Below, piece by piece: positions 33,000-40,340 of a stretch of 64,000 nucleotides of DNA. The stretch comes from Kitasatospora papulosa (GTDB lineage: Bacteria; Actinomycetota; Actinomycetes; Streptomycetales; Streptomycetaceae): assembly GCF_000717245.1 (NCBI RefSeq), contig NZ_JNYQ01000001.1, positions 1 through 64,000 on the forward strand, written 5' to 3'. The position numbers were made by a program, and so were the translations under genes. Numbering within the stretch: the stretch's first letter is position 1; every line of letters begins with the position of its first letter. A model generated the notes under the pieces. It saw only the letters and a list, made by a program, of their open reading frames with translations, did no database searches and was not told the origin of the DNA.

Positions 33000-35084
33000 A
33001 TGCTCCTCAGTGTCGTCGTGCCCGCCCACCGCGTTCAGGGGTACCTGCGGGCGGCCCTGGAGTCCGTGACCGGGCAGGGGCCGGCCGGGGAGGCGGAGCC
33101 CGAGCTGATCGCCGTCTGCACGCCCGACAGCCCGCTGGAGCTCGCCGTCGCGCGGGAGACCGCCGAGCGGGACCCCCGGGTGCGCGTGCTGGTCCTCGAC
33201 GGCCCCTGGGACACCGGCGCGGCGAGGAACGCCGGTGCGGCGGCGGCGCGTGGCGCCTATCTGCTCTTCCTCGACGGGGACGACGTGCTCCTTCCCGGAG
33301 CGGTGGCGGAGATCTCCGCGCGGTTGTCGGACGGCCCCTGCGGCGCGCGGCCCCCGCAGGACCGGGCCGGTGACCCGCTCCCGCAGGACCCGGCCGGTGC
33401 GCGGCTCCCGCAGGACCCGCCCGACGTGCTGCGCCTGGGCCACGACCGGGTCGACTGGTGGGGCACGGTCGAGCCGGGCGACGCCGCCCTCCCGGCCGCC
33501 CGCAACCAGCTCTTCCGCCGCGCCTTCTGGGAGGCCCACCGGCTCCGCTTCACCGAGGGCCCGTACGGCGACGTCGTGCCCGTCCACCGTGCGGTCCTCC
33601 TGGCGTCCGACGCGGGCACCCTCGCCGGACTCGACCGGATCTGCGTACGGCACGGCCGGCGCCGCGCGGGCACGACGGCCACGACACCGGGCCGCGCGCA
33701 CTTCGCGGTCATCCGCGCCTACGAGCGGCTCGCCGCCGAGACCGGCGACGACCCGCGCGTCGAGGCCGCGCGCGCCGCCCACCTGAGGGCCGTGCTCGAC
33801 GACCGGGGCCGTGTCGCCCCGCGTGACCGTGCCGCCTTCTTCCGGGCGGCGGGGCTCCCCGGCCGCTACTTCTCCCACCGGGTCCGGGAGGCGGTCCGCG
33901 CCGGGCGTGCCCGGGCGCGAGCCGTCGCGCGCGCGGGCCGGAAGTCGCTGCGCGCCCGCGTGCTGAGGGTGCTCTACCGCGCCGACCTGCGCCGGCCGCT
34001 GGATCCCCGCCTCGCCGTCTACGGGGCGTACTGGAACAGGGGCGTCGCCTGCAATCCGGCCGCCGTCCACGCCAAGGCCCGCGAGCTGGTCCCGCACATC
34101 CGGGGCGTCTGGGTCGTCTCCTCCCGCCACCGCGACCGGATGCCGCCCGGCATGCCGTACGTCATCGAGGGCTCCCGCGCCTACTGGCGGGCCATGGCCA
34201 CCGCGACGTACCTCGTCAACAACTCCAGCTTCCCCGGCGGCTTCACCAAACGGCCCGGCCAGACCTATCTGCAGACCCACCACGGGACCCCGTTGAAGAC
34301 CATGGGCCTGGACCAGCTCCCGTACCCCGCCCTCACCGGCGGTGTCGATTTCGAGCGGATCGTCGCCCACGCCGACCAGTGGGACTTCAGCCTCTCCGCC
34401 AACCCGCACAGCACCGAGGTCTGGGACCGGGTCTACCCCTCCGCCTACGAGCAACTGCCCTACGGCTACCCGCGCAACGACGTCCTGTGCGGTGCCTCCC
34501 CCGAGCTGACGGGCAAGATCCGCGCGGAACTCGGCATCGTGCCCGGGGCGACCGTCCTGCTGTACGCGCCCACCCACCGCGACTACCGCAGGGGTTTCGT
34601 CCCCCGGCTCGACCTGGAACGCCTCACCCGTGAACTGGGCCCCGGCTTCACGCTGCTGGTGCGCGCCCACTACTTCTACGGGCGTTCGGCGGGGGCGGCG
34701 GGGGACCGGATCGTCGACGTCACCGCGCACCCCGTCGTCGAGGAGCTCTTCCTGGCCGCCGACGCACTGATCACCGACTACTCGTCCCTGATGTTCGACT
34801 ACGCCTGTCTGGACCGCCCGATCATCGCCTACGTACCCGACTGGGAGGCCTACCGCGCCGCCCGGGGCACCTACGTCGATCTGCTGTCCGGCCGCCCCGG
34901 CGACACCCCGGGCGCGGTCGCCACCACCGAGGACGAGCTCGTCGGCGTGCTGCGCGGCGGCGCCTGGCGGTCCCCGGAGGCCGACGCCCTGCGCGCCGCG
35001 TTCCGCGACCGCTTCTGCCCGTACGACGACGGGCACGCGGCGGAGCGGGTGGTGCGGCGGATCTTCCCCGTGGCCCCGGACTGA
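33000..35084 (+). CDS. GT2 glycosyltransferase / CDP-glycerol glycerophosphotransferase
   Basis: A 694-residue fusion. The N-terminal GT2-like domain begins LLSVVVPAHRVQGYLRAALE, with TGAARNAGAAAARGAYLLFL and DGDD. It is interrupted by a 9-residue repeat stretch (about 119-143). The C-terminal TagF-like domain contains TYLVNNSSFPGGF, THHGTPLKTMG (near 425), DQWDFSLSANPHSTEV, YGYPRNDVL, APTHRDYRRGF and ITDYSSLMFDYA (near 591). It belongs to the HHGTPLKTMG subtype, like the 744-residue protein further on. TACGCT lies 8 bases before the ATG, so it may be leaderless. It is divergent from the 1141-residue gene. Acceptor and donor are not predictable from sequence alone. Confidence 0.88.
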   Translation: MLLSVVVPAHRVQGYLRAALESVTGQGPAGEAEPELIAVCTPDSPLELAVARETAERDPRVRVLVLDGPWDTGAARNAGAAAARGAYLLFLDGDDVLLPGAVAEISARLSDGPCGARPPQDRAGDPLPQDPAGARLPQDPPDVLRLGHDRVDWWGTVEPGDAALPAARNQLFRRAFWEAHRLRFTEGPYGDVVPVHRAVLLASDAGTLAGLDRICVRHGRRRAGTTATTPGRAHFAVIRAYERLAAETGDDPRVEAARAAHLRAVLDDRGRVAPRDRAAFFRAAGLPGRYFSHRVREAVRAGRARARAVARAGRKSLRARVLRVLYRADLRRPLDPRLAVYGAYWNRGVACNPAAVHAKARELVPHIRGVWVVSSRHRDRMPPGMPYVIEGSRAYWRAMATATYLVNNSSFPGGFTKRPGQTYLQTHHGTPLKTMGLDQLPYPALTGGVDFERIVAHADQWDFSLSANPHSTEVWDRVYPSAYEQLPYGYPRNDVLCGASPELTGKIRAELGIVPGATVLLYAPTHRDYRRGFVPRLDLERLTRELGPGFTLLVRAHYFYGRSAGAAGDRIVDVTAHPVVEELFLAADALITDYSSLMFDYACLDRPIIAYVPDWEAYRAARGTYVDLLSGRPGDTPGAVATTEDELVGVLRGGAWRSPEADALRAAFRDRFCPYDDGHAAERVVRRIFPVAPD
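33353..33430 (+). repeat. 27-bp in-frame tandem repeat inside a GT2 domain
   Basis: Units start at 33353, 33380 and 33407; the first two are 27 bp with few differences and the third is partial. They encode PQDRAGDPL, PQDPAGARL and PQDPPDVL. The insert follows the DGDD-containing core, so it forms a surface loop. It is the sort of repeat that changes copy number by slippage. Confidence 0.8.
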
Positions 35085-35132
35085 ACAGCGGGTCACCCGT
35101 ACGGGGCGACCCCTCCGCACGCCGCCGTCGTT

Positions 35133-35909
35133 GTGCTCGACAGCGCGCGCATCAGGCAACGTTGGGAGAAGCTCATGCACCGGTCCGCCTACGAGCAGAT
35201 GCAGCTCTGCATCGAGGAGTACCTGCCCAAGGACCGCAGGCACCGCGTCGTGGACCTCGGCTCACGGATCTCCGGGAAGCAGACCCGTACCCACCGCGGA
35301 CTGCTGGCCGGCCACGACGTCGACTACCTCGGGGTCGACGTCCTCGACGGCCCCAACGTGGACGCGGTCATGACCCGCCCCTACCGGATCCCCGCGAAGT
35401 CGCGGAGTGCCGACGTGGTGCTGTCCGGCCAGGCGTTCGAGCACATCCCCTTCTTCTGGGTGTCCATGATGGAGATCGCCCGCGTGCTCAGGCCCGGCGG
35501 CCACGCCTTCATCACCGCGCCCTCGCGCGGGCACGCCCACGACGCACAGGACTGCTGGCGCTACTACCCCGACGGCTTCCGCGCGATGGCCGCCCACTCA
35601 CGGCTCGAACTCCGCGAGGCGTACACGGACTTCCCGCCCGCCAGGGGGATCCGGCACGACTACGCCTCCATCGACTCCGAGGCCGCCTACTGGGGCGACT
35701 CGGTGGGTGTCTTCCGCCGCCCGCGGCCGGACCGGCGGCCGGTGACCCGGCTGAAGAACACGCTGGCCGACCTCGCCGTGCGCGAGACGGCGGTCTGGTG
35801 GGCCAACCGGGCCGGGGGAGTGGACCGGATCCCGCTGCCGCGGCCGCTGGACGGACGGGAGCGGTGCGGACGACCGGACAGCCGTACGGTCCCATCAACT
35901 ACAGGTTGA
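35133..35909 (+). CDS. Class I SAM-dependent methyltransferase
   Basis: A 258-residue methyltransferase. The SAM-binding glycine-type motif is RHRVVDLGSRISGK (about 36-49); acidic loop DYLGVDV; post-I region SADVVLSGQAFEHIPFFW; and MEIARVLRPGGHAFIT, as in Methyltransf_11. The substrate is unknown; a sugar in the wall polymer is plausible from context. The GTG at 35133 was kept; ATG at 35175 has GGGAGAAG before it and would remove 14 residues, still leaving the fold intact. It follows the 694-residue TagF gene by 48 bases and precedes the TylF-like gene by 11 bases. Confidence 0.85.
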   Translation: MLDSARIRQRWEKLMHRSAYEQMQLCIEEYLPKDRRHRVVDLGSRISGKQTRTHRGLLAGHDVDYLGVDVLDGPNVDAVMTRPYRIPAKSRSADVVLSGQAFEHIPFFWVSMMEIARVLRPGGHAFITAPSRGHAHDAQDCWRYYPDGFRAMAAHSRLELREAYTDFPPARGIRHDYASIDSEAAYWGDSVGVFRRPRPDRRPVTRLKNTLADLAVRETAVWWANRAGGVDRIPLPRPLDGRERCGRPDSRTVPSTTG

Positions 35910-35920
35910 CGAAAGATGAC

Positions 35921-36787
35921 ATGAGCCGCAAAGCGTGCGTAGTGTCCCGCCCCATGGCTTGGCGCAACGCCGTCAACGGCGTCCTTCAGCAACTCACCGG
36001 ATACCAGCTCAGGCGTGCGACCGTGCCCGCTCCCCGGTCCGCCCCGGCGGCCACCCAGGCCCCGCCCGTGGTGAAGCCCGTCGCGACGAAGCCGGCCGTG
36101 GCGAAGACGCCTGCCCTGCCCGCGGACTACGACGACGAGGCGAAGGACATCATCCGTGCGGTGAAGCCGTACACGATGACCTCGCCGGAGCGGCTCAACG
36201 CCTTCGTCCTCGCGACCCGGCACATCGTCAGGCACGGCATCCCGGGGGACATCGTCGAGTGCGGTGTCTGGCGCGGCGGTTCCATGCAGGCCTGCGCGAA
36301 GACGCTCCTGTCGCTCGGCGAGACAGACCGCGACCTCTACCTCTTCGACACGTACGAGGGCATGACCCCGCCCACCGCCGAGGACCTGCGGCGGGACGGC
36401 AGGCCGGCCCGGGAACTGCTCGACGCGCAGGGCAAGGACCGGCCGATCTGGGCCGTGGCCTCCCTGGAGGACGTACAGGCCGGGTTCGAGCGGGTCCCCT
36501 ACCCGAAGGACCGCGTCCACTACGTGCGGGGCAAGGTCGAGGACACCCTCCCGGAGCGTGCGCCGGAGCAGATCTCCATCCTCCGGCTGGACACCGACTG
36601 GTACGCGTCGACCAAGCACGAACTGCACCACCTGTACGGCCGCCTGGTGAGCGGCGGTGTCCTGCTGATCGACGACTACGGCTACTGGCAGGGATCGCGC
36701 CAGGCCGTGGACGAGTTCCTGGAGGAGACCGGCGAGCAGCTCCTGCTGCTGCGCATGGACGAGGGCCGCATCGCCGTCAAACCCTGA
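35921..36787 (+). CDS. TylF/MycF-family sugar O-methyltransferase
   Basis: A 288-residue member of the TylF (macrocin O-methyltransferase) family: metal-dependent, SAM-using enzymes that methylate sugar hydroxyls. Visible blocks: GDIVECGVWRGGSMQACAKT (SAM site), LYLFDTYEGMTPPT, ISILRLDTDWYASTKHEL and GGVLLIDDYGYWQGSRQAV with metal-binding aspartates. The first 65 residues are Ala/Pro/Lys-rich and poorly conserved. The start is ATG 35921; ATG 35954 (MAWRNAVNG) is a good alternative. Being inside a TagF cluster rather than a macrolide cluster, it probably decorates a wall-polymer sugar. A terminator follows. Confidence 0.87.
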   Translation: MSRKACVVSRPMAWRNAVNGVLQQLTGYQLRRATVPAPRSAPAATQAPPVVKPVATKPAVAKTPALPADYDDEAKDIIRAVKPYTMTSPERLNAFVLATRHIVRHGIPGDIVECGVWRGGSMQACAKTLLSLGETDRDLYLFDTYEGMTPPTAEDLRRDGRPARELLDAQGKDRPIWAVASLEDVQAGFERVPYPKDRVHYVRGKVEDTLPERAPEQISILRLDTDWYASTKHELHHLYGRLVSGGVLLIDDYGYWQGSRQAVDEFLEETGEQLLLLRMDEGRIAVKP

Positions 36788-36806
36788 GCGGGCGGTAACC
36801 CTTCGC

Positions 36807-36838
36807 GAGCCCCGTGCCTCCCTGGCACGGGGCTCGTT
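36807..36838 (+). terminator. Terminator after the TylF-like gene
   Basis: A perfect 12-bp stem (36807-36818 with 36824-36835), loop TCCCT, then GTT. It ends the 33000-36787 transcription unit. Its stem core is the same as that of the rRNA terminator at 55-86. Confidence 0.85.
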
Positions 36839-36875
36839 CCACCAGGAGAAGTATGTTCGTCCGTCCGGAAGGATC

Positions 36876-39800
36876 GTGCGCAGCGTCATGGCACCCCGTC
36901 TCACCGTCGTCGTCCCGCTCTACAACGTCGAGGAGTACCTCGGAGCCTGCCTGGAGTCGCTCGCCGGACAGACCATGGCCGATCTGGAGGTCGTCATGGT
37001 CGACGACGGCTCGACGGACGGAAGTGCCGACGTGGCACTGGAGTTCTCCCGGTGTGACCCGCGCTTCCGGCTGATCCGGCAGAAGAACGGCGGACTCGGG
37101 GCGGCACGCAACGCGGGGGCCGGGCAGGCGCACCCGGACGCCGGGTTCCTGACGTTCGTGGACAGCGACGACGTCGTGCCGCCGGGCGCCTTCGCCAGGA
37201 TGCTCGGCGAACTCGACGCCTCCGGATCGGACTTCGCGACGGGCAACGTCCTCAGGCTCCGGGCGAACGGGCTGCTCGAACAGTCCCCGATGTTCCGCAG
37301 GCCGATGGAGAGGTCCCGCCGAGCCACCCACGTCACCCGGGACTGGATCCTGCTCGGCGACCGCATCGCGTGCAACAAGGTGTTCCGCAGGTCCTTCTGG
37401 GACCGGCACGCCTTCGCCTTCCCGACGGGTGTCCTGTACGAGGACATCGCGGTGGTCCTGCCGGCCCACTTCCTGGCGCGGAGCGTCGACGTCGTGGAGG
37501 AGCCGGTCTACCACTGGAGGGACCGCGACGGCTCGATCACCACCCGGCGCGCGGTGGCCCGGGGCATCCGCGACCGGGTCACGGCGGTCTCCACGGTGAG
37601 CCGTTTCCTCGCCGACCGCGACATGCCCGAGGCGAAGCGGCGCTACGACGAGCACGCGCTCTCGGGAGACCTCTGGCTGTTCATGGAGGCGCTCCCCGAG
37701 GGCGACGAGGACTTCCACGAGGCCTTCCTCACCCACGCCAACGCCTTCGCCGACACGGTCGGCCCCGAGGTCCTCGACGGACTGCCCCTGCACCTGCGGG
37801 TCAAGTGGCAGCTGATCCGGGAACGCAGGACGGCGGAGCTGCTCGCGCTCCTGGCCCACGAGTCCACGGACCGCGACACCTTCCACGTCCGGGGGTGGCT
37901 GCGGCCGCGGGCCGCGTACCCGGGCGTCGTCGCGCCCCTGCCCGGCAAGGTCACCGCACTGTCCGCCCAGGACCTCCCCGTGCACGCGCACCTCACCGAG
38001 GCGGTGTGGCGGGACGGGCAGCTGCACCTCAAGGGCTATGCGTACGTGCGCAACGCCCCGGGCGGGCCGGTGGCCACGGGCTGGCTGAGGTCGGGCCGCC
38101 GGCTGGTCCCGCTCCGGCTGCGGAGAGGGACGACGGACGACGCGGCGGCCGGATCGGGCCGCTCGCTGCACGGTTACGAACGCTCCGGTTTCGAGACGGT
38201 CGTCGACCCGCGCCGGATCGTCACCGGGGCGACCGCCCGGGGCACCCGCACCCTGTGGAAGCTGGAAGCCGTCGTCCTCGCCGCCGGACGGCCGCGCCGT
38301 GGGCCGATGCGGCTGCTCGGCAACCCCGCCGCGCCCGCCGTGCGGTACGTCGACGAGCGCACCCGGGTCGTGCCGCTGCTCTCCGGGAACAAGCTGGAGC
38401 TGCGAGCCGAGCGGGTCGAAGCCGTGCTCGCCGGCCACGGGCCGACGGACGCCGGCGACGGGATCCGGATCGCGGTGCGGCTGCTGGGCGGCGAGACACC
38501 GACGGCCCTGCGGATCCAGGAGTGGCGGACGAAGGAGGTCCGGGAGTTCCCCCTGGCGGCGGACGAGGGATCGGACGGCAGGACCGTCGTCGCCGAGGTG
38601 CCGCTGATGACGTTTCGGGGGTCCGACGGCGACTGGGGCGTCCAGCTCACCGGCGGAACCCGCGGGCTCCCGGTCGCCGCCCGCCCGGAGACCGACGCCG
38701 CGCGGTACCCGCTGCCCGGCGGCCGTGAGGTCTACGCCGCCGCGAATCCGTCCGGGGACCTGGTGCTCACCGACCGGGTCGTGCGGCCCGTCGTCACCGG
38801 CATGTCCTGGGACGACGACACCGGCCTGGTCCTCGAAGGGACCTTCCCGGCGGCGCGGTACCACACCGACGAACTGGTCCTGCGGCACAGCGGCCACCAG
38901 GAGGAGCGCTCCTTCGCGGTGGAACGCACGGGCGGCGGGTTCCGTGCGGCGCTGTCGCCCGGTGCCGTCGACGGCCCCGGAGGCGCGCTGCCGCTCGCCG
39001 AGGGCCGGTGGTACCCCTTCCTCCGGAAAGTGGGCGAGACCGACCCCGAGCGCTATCTCCCGCTGCGCGTGGTGCACCAGCTGCACGCGGGCCTGCCGCG
39101 GTGGCGGGAGACGGGAGGACGCCGCTTCACCCTGGAGAGGCGCTTCCACGACCGGCTCTCCCTGCGGTCCGGCAGCGCCCTGCCGCCGGCGGAGCGGGGC
39201 GCGTACGGGCAGCGGCTGCTCCGTGAGCGCTGGGCGGGCGCACACGGGGAGGAGCTCCGCGACGCCGTGCTGTACTCCAGCTTCGACGGGCGGCAGTACT
39301 CCGACTCGCCCCGCGCCGTCCACGAGGAGCTGGCCCGGCGCGGCACCGGCGTCGAACACCTCTGGGTGGTCCGGGACCAGCAGGCCGCCGTGCCCGCCGG
39401 GGTGCGCGCCGTCGCCCTGCACAGCGCCGAGTGGCACGAGGCGCTGGCCAGGAGCCGGTGGATCGTCACCAACACCCAGCTGCCCGAGTGGTTCGAACGC
39501 GCGGAGGGCCAGTACGTCGTCCAGACCTGGCACGGCACCCCGCTCAAGCGCATCGGCCGGGACCTCGCCGGCACCGCCTTCGCGGACACCGCGTACATGG
39601 AGTCCATGCCGCGGCGGGCCGCCCAGTGGAGCGTGCTCGTGTCCCCGAACAGCTTCTCCACGCCCGTCCTGCGCCGCGCCTTCGGCCACACGGGCGAGGT
39701 GCTCGAATGCGGCTACCCGCGCAACGACCTGCTGTACGCCCCCGACCGGGCGAAGACGGCCGACGCGGTCCGGCGGTCGCTCGCCGTGCCCGACGGCAGG

Positions 39801-40340
39801 AGGGTCGTCCTGTACGCCCCGACCTGGCGCGAGGACCGGCCCAAGCACGGCGGCCGGTACGGACTCGACCTCCAGCTGGACCTGGAGCAGGCACGGAAGG
39901 CGCTCGGCGAGGACCACGTCCTGCTGGTGCGCCGCCACTACCTGGTCGGCGGGAGCGTCCCCGAGAACGACTTCGTCCGCGACGTGTCGCGCCACCCCGA
40001 CGTCACCGAGCTGATGCTGATCAGCGACGTGCTGGTCACGGACTACTCGTCCCTGATGTTCGACTTCGCCCAGACGGGCCGGCCGATGCTGTTCCACACC
40101 TACGACCTGGAGCACTACCGCGACACCCTGCGCGGTTTCTGCTTCGACTTCGAGACCCGGGCGCCCGGCCCGCTGATCACCGACTCGGCGGCGGTCGTCG
40201 AGGCACTGCGCGACCCGGACGCCGCGACCGCCGGCCACCGTGAGGCGTACGCCCGCTTCCGTGAGGCCTTCTGCGACTTCGACGACGGGACCGCCGCCGC
40301 CCGGGTCGTGGACCTGATGCTGAAGGGGGCACAGGGATGA
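36876..40340 (+). CDS. GT2 glycosyltransferase / CDP-glycerol glycerophosphotransferase
   Basis: A 1154-residue fusion. GT2 domain (about 1-235): LTVVVPLYNVEEYLGACLES, VVMVDDGSTDGS, FVDSDDVVPPGAF, CNKVFRRSFWDRHAFAFPTG. The centre contains HLKGYAYVRN (near 386) and repeated beta-rich segments up to about 770. The TagF-like domain has TWHGTPLKRIGRDL (near 884), RNDLLYAPDR and LVTDYSSLMFDFA (near 1054), with all usual residues. It is the closest relative of the 1141-residue protein; the stretch GRPMLFHTYDLEHYRDT is shared. Probably a cytoplasmic, membrane-surface enzyme polymerising polyol phosphate with sugar. Start GTG 36876 or ATG 36888. The next gene overlaps by 4 bases. Confidence 0.88.
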   Translation: MRSVMAPRLTVVVPLYNVEEYLGACLESLAGQTMADLEVVMVDDGSTDGSADVALEFSRCDPRFRLIRQKNGGLGAARNAGAGQAHPDAGFLTFVDSDDVVPPGAFARMLGELDASGSDFATGNVLRLRANGLLEQSPMFRRPMERSRRATHVTRDWILLGDRIACNKVFRRSFWDRHAFAFPTGVLYEDIAVVLPAHFLARSVDVVEEPVYHWRDRDGSITTRRAVARGIRDRVTAVSTVSRFLADRDMPEAKRRYDEHALSGDLWLFMEALPEGDEDFHEAFLTHANAFADTVGPEVLDGLPLHLRVKWQLIRERRTAELLALLAHESTDRDTFHVRGWLRPRAAYPGVVAPLPGKVTALSAQDLPVHAHLTEAVWRDGQLHLKGYAYVRNAPGGPVATGWLRSGRRLVPLRLRRGTTDDAAAGSGRSLHGYERSGFETVVDPRRIVTGATARGTRTLWKLEAVVLAAGRPRRGPMRLLGNPAAPAVRYVDERTRVVPLLSGNKLELRAERVEAVLAGHGPTDAGDGIRIAVRLLGGETPTALRIQEWRTKEVREFPLAADEGSDGRTVVAEVPLMTFRGSDGDWGVQLTGGTRGLPVAARPETDAARYPLPGGREVYAAANPSGDLVLTDRVVRPVVTGMSWDDDTGLVLEGTFPAARYHTDELVLRHSGHQEERSFAVERTGGGFRAALSPGAVDGPGGALPLAEGRWYPFLRKVGETDPERYLPLRVVHQLHAGLPRWRETGGRRFTLERRFHDRLSLRSGSALPPAERGAYGQRLLRERWAGAHGEELRDAVLYSSFDGRQYSDSPRAVHEELARRGTGVEHLWVVRDQQAAVPAGVRAVALHSAEWHEALARSRWIVTNTQLPEWFERAEGQYVVQTWHGTPLKRIGRDLAGTAFADTAYMESMPRRAAQWSVLVSPNSFSTPVLRRAFGHTGEVLECGYPRNDLLYAPDRAKTADAVRRSLAVPDGRRVVLYAPTWREDRPKHGGRYGLDLQLDLEQARKALGEDHVLLVRRHYLVGGSVPENDFVRDVSRHPDVTELMLISDVLVTDYSSLMFDFAQTGRPMLFHTYDLEHYRDTLRGFCFDFETRAPGPLITDSAAVVEALRDPDAATAGHREAYARFREAFCDFDDGTAAARVVDLMLKGAQG

